Shown here piece after piece: positions 18,011 through 26,656 of a stretch of 64,000 nt of DNA. The position numbers and the translations under genes were made by a program. The notes below the pieces were generated by a model. It had not been told where the DNA came from and ran no database searches. It saw nothing but the letters and a program-made list of their open reading frames with translations. Each line of letters begins with the position of its first letter. Within the stretch, counting starts at the first letter, position 1. The DNA comes from Mucilaginibacter sp. PPCGB 2223 (lineage in GTDB: Bacteria; Bacteroidota; Bacteroidia; Sphingobacteriales; Sphingobacteriaceae): contig NZ_MDJS01000001.1 of the NCBI RefSeq assembly GCF_001705515.1, positions 2,170,001 through 2,234,000 on the forward strand. The letters are read 5' to 3'.

Positions 18011-18715
18011 TTAAAAATTAGGCTTGATCACGTATTTTTCGTAAAATTTAAAGATGTGGTCTGCAGCGTCTTCGGCGGTATCCACCATCACAAAAAGGTC
18101 GAGATCTTCCTCCTTGATATTAGCCGCCGTCAGCATGCTCGCCCGCACCCAGTCGAACAAGCCGCTCCAATATTCCGTACCTACCAGCACAATGGGGAAA
18201 CGGGCTATTTTTCCGGTCTGGATCAGGGTGATCGCCTCAAAAAGCTCATCGAGGGTGCCAAATCCACCCGGCAGGATGATGAACCCCTGCGCGTACTTCA
18301 TAAACATCACTTTACGCACAAAAAAGTATTTAAACTCCAATAGCTTGTCGCGATCGATGTATTTGTTTTCGAAAAGCTCAAACGGCAGTTCAATGTTCAG
18401 GCCTACAGATTTACCACCAGCCTCAAAGGCGCCTTTGTTGGCGGCTTCCATAATTCCCGGGCCTCCGCCAGAAATTACACCGTATCCGTTTTCGGAAAGC
18501 AGGCCTGCTATTTTTTGAGATAAGAGATAATATTTATGATCCTGTTTGGTACGCGCCGAACCGAAAATAGATACGCATGGCCCTATTTTGGCGAGCTTTT
18601 CAAACCCGTCGACAAACTCGGCCATGATCTTAAAAATATGCCACGAGTCGTTAACCTTGATCTCTTGCCAACTTTTATTCTCAAAAGCGCGCCGTATTTT
18701 ATAATCTTTATCCAT
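18011..18715 (-). CDS. LOG-family nucleotide 5'-monophosphate phosphoribohydrolase (TIGR00730)
   Basis: Rossmann-fold protein of 234 residues. SGGGPGIMEAANKGA and PGGFGTLDELFEAIT are the two signatures of the lysine-decarboxylase-like (LOG) family, whose characterised members cleave nucleoside monophosphates to base and ribose 5-phosphate. It lies 19 bases upstream of the AMP nucleosidase on the same strand, so both NMP-cleaving enzymes are probably co-transcribed. Preferred nucleotide is unknown; cytokinin activation is another known role of the family. Confidence 0.88.
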   Translation of the reverse strand: MDKDYKIRRAFENKSWQEIKVNDSWHIFKIMAEFVDGFEKLAKIGPCVSIFGSARTKQDHKYYLLSQKIAGLLSENGYGVISGGGPGIMEAANKGAFEAGGKSVGLNIELPFELFENKYIDRDKLLEFKYFFVRKVMFMKYAQGFIILPGGFGTLDELFEAITLIQTGKIARFPIVLVGTEYWSGLFDWVRASMLTAANIKEEDLDLFVMVDTAEDAADHIFKFYEKYVIKPNF

Positions 18716-18744
18716 TGTTATGCCAGGTGACCTCAGACGATAGC

Positions 18745-19077
18745 TTAGGCTGCCATCTTAATGGTGTTAAGGTAATAAACCAGTATCGGCATATATTCGT
18801 CGTAGCTCAGGCTACCGCAATCCATCTGCTCGGAGCCTTTAAATATGATGTACACAATACGGCCTTCATTGTTAGCCTGCATGTGGAACTGCCAATCGTT
18901 CTGCGTCAAAAAAATGCTGAAGCCACCTGTCCAGGTGGTATTTAGCATGCGAGGTTGATATAGCCCTTTATTACTTAAATGATTTACCAGTTTCTCGGCG
19001 TTAATCTTTGCCAGGTCGTTAGGCTCCAGGTAACCTTCAAATGCATGTTTCATAGCTGTTTCTATCTCGGGGTGCAT
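18745..19077 (-). CDS. Hypothetical protein
   Basis: A 110-residue soluble protein, acidic N-terminus, no signal peptide or membrane segment. Distinctive stretches are TTWTGGFSIFLTQNDWQF and IVYIIFKGSEQMDCGSLSYDEY. It ends 29 bases before the LOG gene on the same strand and may be co-transcribed. I do not recognise the family. Confidence 0.65.
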   Translation of the reverse strand: MHPEIETAMKHAFEGYLEPNDLAKINAEKLVNHLSNKGLYQPRMLNTTWTGGFSIFLTQNDWQFHMQANNEGRIVYIIFKGSEQMDCGSLSYDEYMPILVYYLNTIKMAA

Positions 19078-19382
19078 ATGGCAGTATCAGTTTAGTTTGA
19101 AAATCATTTTGAGTTATTTTCGTCCCGTCTCACACACCGCCTGCACAAATTTTAGTAATTAACCAATTCTAAATTTAATAACTTAAAACATAAAATGCAA
19201 TTATTTGATAATTTTTTTGCATTTTTTGTAGATTTTCCTTCTTAAAATACAAAAAGTGAGTGTAAAATCTTACATGTTACTCTTATTCCAGCCAAAATCT
19301 CATTCAAAATTGGCTTAAACAATCATTATTAACAGCTGTTGTAGTTAAGTGCGGTTGCCCCGTACGTTAGATAAGCTATGCT
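19078..19382. other. AT-rich intergenic region between divergent genes
   Basis: About 305 bases separate the hypothetical gene and ligD, read outward. The middle is strongly AT-rich with several runs of A and T around 19190-19250. It must hold promoters for both sides, but no clear TAnnTTTG box is seen. A short TTTGAATGAG-like inverted word (ATTTTGAG near 19108 and CTCATTCAAAAT near 19300) is weak. Confidence 0.4.
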
Positions 19383-22070
19383 ATGAGTCTTGAGAAATAT
19401 GTTCAAAAGCGTGATTTTACCAAAACGTCTGAGCCAAAATCCGGGAAAAGTGCAGATACGGATGCTTTGCATTTCGTGATCCAAAAACATGATGCGTCGC
19501 ACCTGCATTACGATTTCAGACTGGAGATGGATGGAGTACTAAAAAGCTGGGCCGTACCTAAAGGCCCGTCAACCGATCCTAAAACCAAACGCCTGGCCAT
19601 GATGGTGGAGGATCACCCGTACAGTTACCGCGATTTTGAAGGCATTATCCCGCAGGGGCAGTATGGCGGCGGCACCGTTATCGTATGGGACGAAGGCACC
19701 TACGAGCCCATTGAGCATATCGAAGGCAAGAAAGCGCAGGAAAAACAACTGTTGAAGCAGTTGGAAGCCGGATCGCTAAAAATTGTATTGCATGGAAAAA
19801 AGCTGCATGGCGAATATGCTTTGGTAAAAACCCACGGTATGGGCGAAAATGGCTGGTTACTGATTAAACATAACGACGAGTTTGCCTCAACCGCTGATAT
19901 CACTAAAAAAGACAAATCGGTACAATCCGGAAAAACCATCACCCAGGTTGAAAAAACAAGCGATAACATCTACGGGAAAACTAAACGCCCGGGCGAAAAA
20001 AAAAAGCATGAACCACCGGTTGAAGACCAGATAGCCGAAAGGGTTGAAGCTACAGCTGATAAAGGTTCGGTCGATGCTTTAAAAAAAGCACACAAATCGG
20101 CAATGCCAAAAAACATTAAACCGATGCTGGCAACATTGGTTGATGAACCTTTTGACGGCCCCGGCTGGTTGTACGAGGTAAAATGGGATGGCTACCGCTC
20201 CATAGCCTACATCAATAAAGGTGAAGTGGAACTGCAGTCGCGCAATAACAAGCCCTTTAACGATAAGTATTATCCGCTTTATAATATCCTCAAAAAATGG
20301 AAAATCAATGCTGTGTTGGATGGTGAGATCGTGGTTTTAAATAACAAAGGGCAATCCAACTTTGGTAGCCTGCAAAACTGGCGCAGCGAAGCCGACGGCG
20401 AACTGGTTTATTACGTGTTCGATATACTTTGGTACGATGGGAAAAACCTGATGAACCTGTCGTTTAGAGAGCGCCGTTCGGTTTTAAAAGAGGTTTTGCC
20501 TACCGACGACGACATGATACGTCTGAGCCGGATATTTAATGCCAGCGGGACAGAATTCTTTAAAGCTGCCGAGCGTATCGGGCTGGAAGGGATCATCGCC
20601 AAAAAGGCGGATAGCACCTACTCGCCCGATCTGCGGTCGAAAGAGTGGCTCAAGATCAAAGCACATAAACGGCAGGAAGTGGTGATTGGTGGTTTTACCA
20701 AAAACGAAGGTACAACTAAACAATTTAGTTCGTTATTATTAGGTGTTTACCAGGATGGAGTGCTGCAATATGCCGGCAAGGTAGGTACGGGCTTTAACGA
20801 CAAGATGCAACAAGAAATGATGGCGCAGTTTAAACCGTTGATCACGGATAAGAGCCCGTTTGAAGGAGCCGTCGATGTCAACAAGCCATCGCGCTTTCGC
20901 CCTAACCCGCCAAAGGCGAAAGCTACCTGGCTAAAACCGCAACTGGTGGGCGAAATAACCTACGCCGAAGTCACCACCGACGGCGTATTCCGCCATCCAT
21001 CTTTTCAGGGGATGCGCGATGATAAAAAGGCGAAGGATGTTATCCGAGAAAGCGAGGCGAGTACAAACGAAATTGTTAAAGAAGTGGAAAAGGAAGAAAA
21101 ACAGCAGCTGATATCGGCGCCTAAAAGCACCGGCAAAAAAACCTTGCTCAACCCTGCCGAAGAAACACAGGTTAAAAAAATATGCGGTCATGATTTAAGA
21201 TTCACACATCTGAGTAAGGTTTACTGGCCCGAAGATAAGGTGACCAAGCGCGATATGTTTAATTACTATTACCAGGTTGCCGAATATATTTTACCATATT
21301 TGAAGGACAGGCCGCAATCGCTCAACCGTTTCCCGAATGGCATACACGGGCCAAGCTTTTACCAAAAGGATGTAAAAGGTAAATCGCCCGACTGGGTAAA
21401 GACTTTTCCGTACACCACCAGCGAAGGCGAGCATAAAGAGTACCTGGTCGGTAATGATGAAGCTACTTTGCTGTGGATGGCATCATTAGGCTGTATCGAG
21501 ATGAACCCCTGGTTTAGCCGGGTACAATCGCCCGACAACCCTGATTATTGCGTGATCGACCTTGATCCGGATAAAAATACCTTCAACCAGGTAGTCTCGG
21601 CTGCGCTGGAAGTAAAAAAGGTTTTAGATGCCATCGATGTACCGTCGTACCCAAAAACATCAGGGTCGACAGGGATGCATATTTATATCCCGCTTGCGGC
21701 GAAATATGACTACGATCAATCGCAAATGTTTGCCCGGCTCATCGTTAACCTCGTTCACAAACAAATACCGGACTATACAAGCCTGGAACGCATGGTAGCC
21801 AAGCGCGGTGGCAAAATGTACCTTGATTTTTTACAGAACCGGCCGGGGGCAACCATTGCAGGGCCATACTCGCTGCGGCCAAAGGTGGGAGCCACAGTAT
21901 CGATGCCCTTGAGCTGGAACGAGGTAAAGCCGGGGCTGGCCATGAAAGATTTTAACATTTTTAACTCGGTAGACCGCTTAAAAGAAACCGGCGACCTGTT
22001 TAAGGGCACGTTCGGAAAAGGGATCGATTTAGAAAAATGTATTAAAAAAGCGCAAAGTGTATTTGGCTGA
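19383..22070 (+). CDS. ligD: ATP-dependent DNA ligase D (NHEJ, PE-ligase-polymerase)
   Basis: Multidomain non-homologous end-joining ligase, 895 residues. Order: 3'-phosphoesterase domain (about 25-180; HDASHLHYDFRLEMDG), ATP-dependent ligase domain (about 245-540; adenylated lysine about 267 in EVKWDGYRS), and primase-polymerase domain (about 610-890; catalytic D726-L-D728-P-D in VIDLDPD, and KTSGSTGMHIYIP). A lysine-rich linker joins PE and ligase. No ku gene is next to it; the neighbours are an NRAMP-like transporter and a hypothetical gene. All catalytic motifs appear intact. Confidence 0.97.
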   Translation: MSLEKYVQKRDFTKTSEPKSGKSADTDALHFVIQKHDASHLHYDFRLEMDGVLKSWAVPKGPSTDPKTKRLAMMVEDHPYSYRDFEGIIPQGQYGGGTVIVWDEGTYEPIEHIEGKKAQEKQLLKQLEAGSLKIVLHGKKLHGEYALVKTHGMGENGWLLIKHNDEFASTADITKKDKSVQSGKTITQVEKTSDNIYGKTKRPGEKKKHEPPVEDQIAERVEATADKGSVDALKKAHKSAMPKNIKPMLATLVDEPFDGPGWLYEVKWDGYRSIAYINKGEVELQSRNNKPFNDKYYPLYNILKKWKINAVLDGEIVVLNNKGQSNFGSLQNWRSEADGELVYYVFDILWYDGKNLMNLSFRERRSVLKEVLPTDDDMIRLSRIFNASGTEFFKAAERIGLEGIIAKKADSTYSPDLRSKEWLKIKAHKRQEVVIGGFTKNEGTTKQFSSLLLGVYQDGVLQYAGKVGTGFNDKMQQEMMAQFKPLITDKSPFEGAVDVNKPSRFRPNPPKAKATWLKPQLVGEITYAEVTTDGVFRHPSFQGMRDDKKAKDVIRESEASTNEIVKEVEKEEKQQLISAPKSTGKKTLLNPAEETQVKKICGHDLRFTHLSKVYWPEDKVTKRDMFNYYYQVAEYILPYLKDRPQSLNRFPNGIHGPSFYQKDVKGKSPDWVKTFPYTTSEGEHKEYLVGNDEATLLWMASLGCIEMNPWFSRVQSPDNPDYCVIDLDPDKNTFNQVVSAALEVKKVLDAIDVPSYPKTSGSTGMHIYIPLAAKYDYDQSQMFARLIVNLVHKQIPDYTSLERMVAKRGGKMYLDFLQNRPGATIAGPYSLRPKVGATVSMPLSWNEVKPGLAMKDFNIFNSVDRLKETGDLFKGTFGKGIDLEKCIKKAQSVFG

Positions 22071-22126
22071 TCAAGTGACGACGGTCATGTTCGGGATGCC
22101 AGGTTTTAATTTATCTTTACAGAACA

Positions 22127-23410
22127 ATGAAACAGCCTCCTAAAAAAAGGTTCTGGAAGTTTTTGAGCTTACTCGGACCTGGTTTAACTACCGGCGCTGC
22201 CGATGACGACCCATCGGGCATAGCTACTTACTCGCAAACCGGGGCGCAGTTTGGTTACGGGCAGCTGTGGACGGCGCTTTACATGCTGCCGTTTATGGCG
22301 GCAGTACAGGAGGCCTGCGCACGTATCGGTTTGGTAACCGGCAAAGGCATAGCCGCCGTTGTTAAAGAGCATTACAGTAAACGTGTATTACACGCCGTGG
22401 TTAGCCTGGTAGTCATCGCCAACACCATAAATATTGGTGCAGATATTGGCGCTATGGCAGCTGCGGCACAACTATTGGTACCGCTCCCGCTTATCGTGTT
22501 AACCTTGTTTTTTACAGTTATCATTTTGGTGTTGGAGATATTCACCAATTATAAAGTTTACTCCAAAATACTAAAATGGCTCGCGCTTGCCCTGCTCGCT
22601 TATCCTATTACCGTGTTTATTGTGCACCAACCCTGGGGCACCGTGCTGAAAGCCACGGTTGTGCCGCATTTCGAGTTCAATTTTGCGTTCCTATTTATCA
22701 TTACCGGCGTGTTGGGTACAACGATATCGCCCTATATGTTTTTTTGGGAAGCATCGCAGGAAGTGGAAGAAGAGAAAGAACGCGGTGTGGCCATAATTAA
22801 CGGTAAACCCAAAATATCCCTACGATCTATCCGCCGCATGCGGGTTGACAATAATACGGGTATGATCATATCCGAGATCACCACCTGGTGTATTTTATTG
22901 GTGGCCGCTACGGTGTTGCATAACAACGGGGTAACCGATATTAAAACAGCGGCCGATGCAGCGAGGGCCCTCGAACCGCTGGTGCATTCGTTTCCTCATG
23001 CCGGTTTTTTGGCCAAGCTTATTTTCTCGATAGGTATCATCGGCCTGGGATTATTGGCCGTGCCCGTGCTATCCGGCTCGGCAGCCTATGCAGTTTCTGA
23101 GGCTTTCAATTGGGAATCGGGCTTAAATTTAAAGCTGCATAAGGCACATGGTTTCTACGGTATCATCACCATCTCCACTTTAATAGGTTTAACGATCAAT
23201 TTCGTGGGTATCGATCCGGTTAAGGCGCTGGTTTATGCTGCTGTGCTGAATGGCGTTGCAGCAGTGCCATTGCTGTTTCTGATCGTTCGTATCGCTTCCA
23301 ATAAAGATATTATGGGCGAGTTCAGCAGCGGCATACTCTCTAAAAGCTTATTGTGGTTCACCTTTGCAGCAATGGGCGCTGCGGCAATCGCGATGTTCTT
23401 TACACTCTAA
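22127..23410 (+). CDS. NRAMP-related divalent metal transporter with altered metal site
   Basis: A 427-residue membrane protein with about 11 hydrophobic segments and the overall NRAMP pattern. The helix 1 metal motif is DDDPSGIATYSQ (about 27-36) where classic NRAMP has DPGN, and helix 6 has SPYMFFWEASQEVEEE (S201-P-Y) where Mn/Fe transporters have MPH. Loss of the soft methionine ligand is known in NRAMP-related magnesium or aluminium transporters, so the substrate may not be Mn or Fe. The stop shares bases with the stop of the convergent DUF481 gene. Confidence 0.88.
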   Translation: MKQPPKKRFWKFLSLLGPGLTTGAADDDPSGIATYSQTGAQFGYGQLWTALYMLPFMAAVQEACARIGLVTGKGIAAVVKEHYSKRVLHAVVSLVVIANTINIGADIGAMAAAAQLLVPLPLIVLTLFFTVIILVLEIFTNYKVYSKILKWLALALLAYPITVFIVHQPWGTVLKATVVPHFEFNFAFLFIITGVLGTTISPYMFFWEASQEVEEEKERGVAIINGKPKISLRSIRRMRVDNNTGMIISEITTWCILLVAATVLHNNGVTDIKTAADAARALEPLVHSFPHAGFLAKLIFSIGIIGLGLLAVPVLSGSAAYAVSEAFNWESGLNLKLHKAHGFYGIITISTLIGLTINFVGIDPVKALVYAAVLNGVAAVPLLFLIVRIASNKDIMGEFSSGILSKSLLWFTFAAMGAAAIAMFFTL

Positions 23411-24135
23411 AAATATCTTTCGAAAGTTAACCCGTAGGTAAACAGCAGATTCTCGCTCTGGGTGCGATTTTGCCGGTTATAGGTGAGGGCCGATGTTAGA
23501 TTTAGCCATTTATTCAGCTTGAATGACACGTTCGTGGTCGATTTGATAATATAGTCTGCACCACTTTGAAACGAGTTCTGCAAAAAACTCCTGCTGTCTA
23601 TCGCGAATTTATCAGCAATAGCAAACTTGAACGATAGCCTGAAAGAGTTACGATAAGTATGATATACATCGCGGTTATTATCGGGCAGCGTCAGATCGCT
23701 GCTATCATACAATATACCATCACTCAGATTTAAATAGGCATTTTTACGATCGATGATGCTGTAGGCTATCCCCGCCCCGGCGAGCAGTTCGTTATTTACT
23801 TTTAGCGAGTAGCTGGTATTGTAATTGGCCAGTCCCCAGTAAAAAAAGTGCGGGATAGTTTCGTAAATGTTTACCTCAAAAACCGACGAATAATCATTAT
23901 TGGTTAGAGCCGAGTTCTGCTTGCCATAAACCCAGTTATTATCAAAGTTGAACCATACCTGTTTATTTTTGATGATGAATTTCAGGCCGTCGTTCATCAG
24001 GTAGGCAATGGCATCGTTGGTTTTATTGATCGAACCCGAAGTGGTTAGATTGGTGTAATAATGCGTACTATCGCTAAACTGTGCATGTGCCAGCTGAGCC
24101 AAAAACAGCATGACAAGCAATATTTTGTATTTCAT
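23407..24135 (-). CDS. DUF481-like outer membrane protein
   Basis: A 242-residue exported protein with an N-terminal signal peptide (about 1-18, ending AHAQ) and alternating beta strands ending in an aromatic residue (FERYF), as in outer membrane beta barrels. The pattern fits the DUF481/YdiY family. Function is unknown. It converges on the NRAMP-like gene with a four-base overlap of the stops. Confidence 0.75.
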   Translation of the reverse strand: MKYKILLVMLFLAQLAHAQFSDSTHYYTNLTTSGSINKTNDAIAYLMNDGLKFIIKNKQVWFNFDNNWVYGKQNSALTNNDYSSVFEVNIYETIPHFFYWGLANYNTSYSLKVNNELLAGAGIAYSIIDRKNAYLNLSDGILYDSSDLTLPDNNRDVYHTYRNSFRLSFKFAIADKFAIDSRSFLQNSFQSGADYIIKSTTNVSFKLNKWLNLTSALTYNRQNRTQSENLLFTYGLTFERYF

Positions 24136-24168
24136 GGTGCAAGTATAGGCAATGCCGCAAAAAACTGC

Positions 24169-25320
24169 TTAGTTATTTTGCACGCACCTGAAACCCAGGT
24201 TCTCCATACCGCTGTCTTCGGTAGTCTTCATACGGCGGGCTACGCGGAAGCCGGAGCAATAACTATCGTTACATAAAAAGGAGCCGCCGCGGGTTACACG
24301 TTTACGGGCATAAGGCTCATCGGGGTCGAAGCTTTTAGCCGGCCCTTGCGGGTTTTTTACGCCTTGCGGCGAATTGACCTGGCTGTAATATTCGTTGTTG
24401 TACAGATCAGCACACCACTCCCAAACGTTGCCGGCCATATCGTACAAGCCATAACCGTTTGCCGGGAACGAGGCTACAGGCGCGGCATAATAGAACTTAT
24501 CCTGCAAAGTATTTTTGTCAGGGAAGCTGCCCTGCCAGATATTGGCTTTTTGCTTGCCCTGGTTCACAGGTTCGTTACCCCAGGGATAGATGTTATTTTG
24601 TAACCCGCCGCGCGCGGCCCACTCCCACTCTGCTTCGGTAGGCAGGCGTTTGCCCGCCCATTTACAATAAGCCTGTGCATCGTAAAAAGATACCTGAACA
24701 ACGGGCGCTTTTTCTTTGCCTTTAAGATTACTGCCCGGCCCGTGCGGATGCTTCCAATCGGCACCTTTTTGCCAGCTCCACCACTGGCCTACATCATTCA
24801 GGTTTACCGGGTGATTGGGCGGAGTAAATACCAGCGATGCCGGTACCAGCAAACTTTCATCCGGTTTGGGAGTACCGGGCGGCAGTTGCTTTTTTAGCTC
24901 GTTCCAGTCGGGTTTTCGCTCGGCGGTGGTCACATAACCGGTAGCTTTTACAAAAGCAGCAAATTGTTCGTTGGTTACCTCGGTAGCATCCATCCAAAAG
25001 CCATCTACGGTAACTTTATGTTTGGGATATTCGTCATCAGCAGCTTGCTTGTTATCGGCGCCCATCATAAAGGTTCCGGTTTTGATCCAGACCATCCCTT
25101 TGTGCGATGAGTTTTTTGCCGGTGTTATCTCCGGGTTATTTACGGCAGTAGCTTTAAACCTTGACGGGATACCCGATTCGCAGCAAACCGCTTTTTTGAG
25201 CGGGTTATTTATTTTGACTGCCGGCACAATTACCTGCACGGGCTTTTGCTGCTTTTGCAAACATCCCCAAAAGAGAATAAGCAGACTAAGGGTACAGGCT
25301 ATTGCTTTGCGCGATATCAT
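24169..25320 (-). CDS. Formylglycine-generating-enzyme family lipoprotein
   Basis: A 383-residue SUMF1/FGE-domain protein. The N-terminus is a lipoprotein signal (LLILFWGC, Cys about 20). GMVWIKTGTFMMGAD opens the FGE fold, and VTRGGSFLCNDSYCSGFRVA near the end carries both cysteines (about 350 and 355) at the spacing of the copper-binding catalytic pair of true FGE. Most bacterial relatives that are not sulfatase activators lack this pair, so this one could mature a sulfatase. Predicted outside the cytoplasm. No sulfatase gene is in the window. Confidence 0.9.
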   Translation of the reverse strand: MISRKAIACTLSLLILFWGCLQKQQKPVQVIVPAVKINNPLKKAVCCESGIPSRFKATAVNNPEITPAKNSSHKGMVWIKTGTFMMGADNKQAADDEYPKHKVTVDGFWMDATEVTNEQFAAFVKATGYVTTAERKPDWNELKKQLPPGTPKPDESLLVPASLVFTPPNHPVNLNDVGQWWSWQKGADWKHPHGPGSNLKGKEKAPVVQVSFYDAQAYCKWAGKRLPTEAEWEWAARGGLQNNIYPWGNEPVNQGKQKANIWQGSFPDKNTLQDKFYYAAPVASFPANGYGLYDMAGNVWEWCADLYNNEYYSQVNSPQGVKNPQGPAKSFDPDEPYARKRVTRGGSFLCNDSYCSGFRVARRMKTTEDSGMENLGFRCVQNN

Positions 25321-25359
25321 TTTAACAGGTAATTGAAATGCGACGCAATATCAGCATTT

Positions 25360-25542
25360 TCAGCCAATATTCAGCTTCCTGGCTTTAGCCTCCAAACTGG
25401 CTACTTTTTGTTTATAAAAGAAACCGCGATAACGCTTAACCTCACGCAAAAGGGTTAATGCTTCTAAAATTATCGCCGATTCGGGCGATTTTGCCTGCGA
25501 TGAAAGCTCTTCTTCAAACTCGTGATCTTTTGCGTTCTCCAT
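25360..25542 (-). CDS. Small hypothetical protein
   Basis: A 60-residue charged helical protein starting MENAKDHEFEEELSS at the ATG ending at 25542; an upstream in-frame start adds eight residues of no obvious value. The N-terminal half is acidic and the C-terminal half basic. No family recognised. It lies just upstream of the FGE-like gene on the same strand with a 39-base gap. Confidence 0.5.
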   Translation of the reverse strand: MENAKDHEFEEELSSQAKSPESAIILEALTLLREVKRYRGFFYKQKVASLEAKARKLNIG

Positions 25543-25616
25543 ATTAGCACATTTTGGGGATAACAAAAATATGCTAAATTATTTAGTAAATAAAAATTTA
25601 TTTATAACTTTTTACC

Positions 25617-26579
25617 TCACTTAAATTTTGGCGGAACATAGTTTTTTACAGGGTTCACCACTATCCACGACTGCCCCTGCTCAGTTAAACAAGCCGAAAA
25701 GAATGCAGTGATCTCGCCTTTTTCGTTGGGATAGACAAATGGCCGCTCGCGCCGTTTAAAGGTTTGCGTAGTTCCGTCATCATACGTAACTGTTTTAGTG
25801 TAGACTGATTCTTTCGATACCGTTTTGTAATGGACACCGTCGACCGAATAATACTGCCCACCGTTTTTAGATATACCGGTAAGCTTGCCTGCAAAATCAC
25901 TTAACAGAACATTATATTGATTTTGTGCCCACCAGATGGTTGGGTCTTCCAGCTGGCAGCTATCGGGCAATAAATTATTACCGCCATTTAACAACGTGTA
26001 TTTGCCATCAAAAGCAGGGGCGGTATAAGCCTGAGCTACACGGATATTATTAATGGATTTTCGCCCGAAGACATAGATGCTGCCGTCGCTTTTTACCAGC
26101 GGCGCCGGGTTCGAAAAAGGCATGGCTTCGGCATCTATCCTATTCCATGGCCCGATAATGTTATCTGCCCAGGCATAACCGGTTTTATTGGCAGTGGAGA
26201 TATAGTACAGTACATATTTATTACCCGCTTTAACTATTTTGGGATTATGCGCCCGCTCCTTATCCCATTGGCCGGGGCGTTTTTGGATCACTACTTCCTG
26301 GAAGGTATATGGCCCGTACAGGTTCTTCGAGGTGGCGCGTACAATTTCGGAGTAGGTCGTCCAGCCGCCGAGGCCGTATTGCTCGGGCCAGCGTGAGGCA
26401 AACAGGTGATAAGTATCGCCCACTTTGATCACCGAAGGGCACCACAAAATGTAACCTTCCATTTTAAAGCCGGCGCTTTTGATAGCCGGTTGTATGGCAT
26501 CTTTTAAAGTTTGCGCACGGGCACTGACGAATATCAAACTTAGTACGCTTTGCAGTAACAGGATACGAAATATCTTCAT
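25617..26579 (-). CDS. Secreted glycoside-hydrolase-like protein (GH43-type beta-propeller)
   Basis: A 320-residue exported protein from the ATG at 26579, with a signal peptide ending near SARAQ. Repeated short motifs typical of five-bladed propeller glycosidases are present: WCPSVIKVGDTYHLFAS, HNPKIVKAGNKYVLYY, SDGSIYVFGR and LEDPTIWW, each with an acidic or polar residue at the expected start of a blade. Family assignment to GH43 or a relative is moderate; the substrate is unknown. The start at 26609 adds ten hydrophobic residues before the signal and is less likely. Confidence 0.75.
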   Translation of the reverse strand: MKIFRILLLQSVLSLIFVSARAQTLKDAIQPAIKSAGFKMEGYILWCPSVIKVGDTYHLFASRWPEQYGLGGWTTYSEIVRATSKNLYGPYTFQEVVIQKRPGQWDKERAHNPKIVKAGNKYVLYYISTANKTGYAWADNIIGPWNRIDAEAMPFSNPAPLVKSDGSIYVFGRKSINNIRVAQAYTAPAFDGKYTLLNGGNNLLPDSCQLEDPTIWWAQNQYNVLLSDFAGKLTGISKNGGQYYSVDGVHYKTVSKESVYTKTVTYDDGTTQTFKRRERPFVYPNEKGEITAFFSACLTEQGQSWIVVNPVKNYVPPKFK

Positions 26580-26656
26580 CCCGCAATTAAGGCATAAAAA
26601 CAGCAGCAATATTCAACAGGATTGGCTAAGGGTTAAGCTGTATTGGAGTATTCCGG

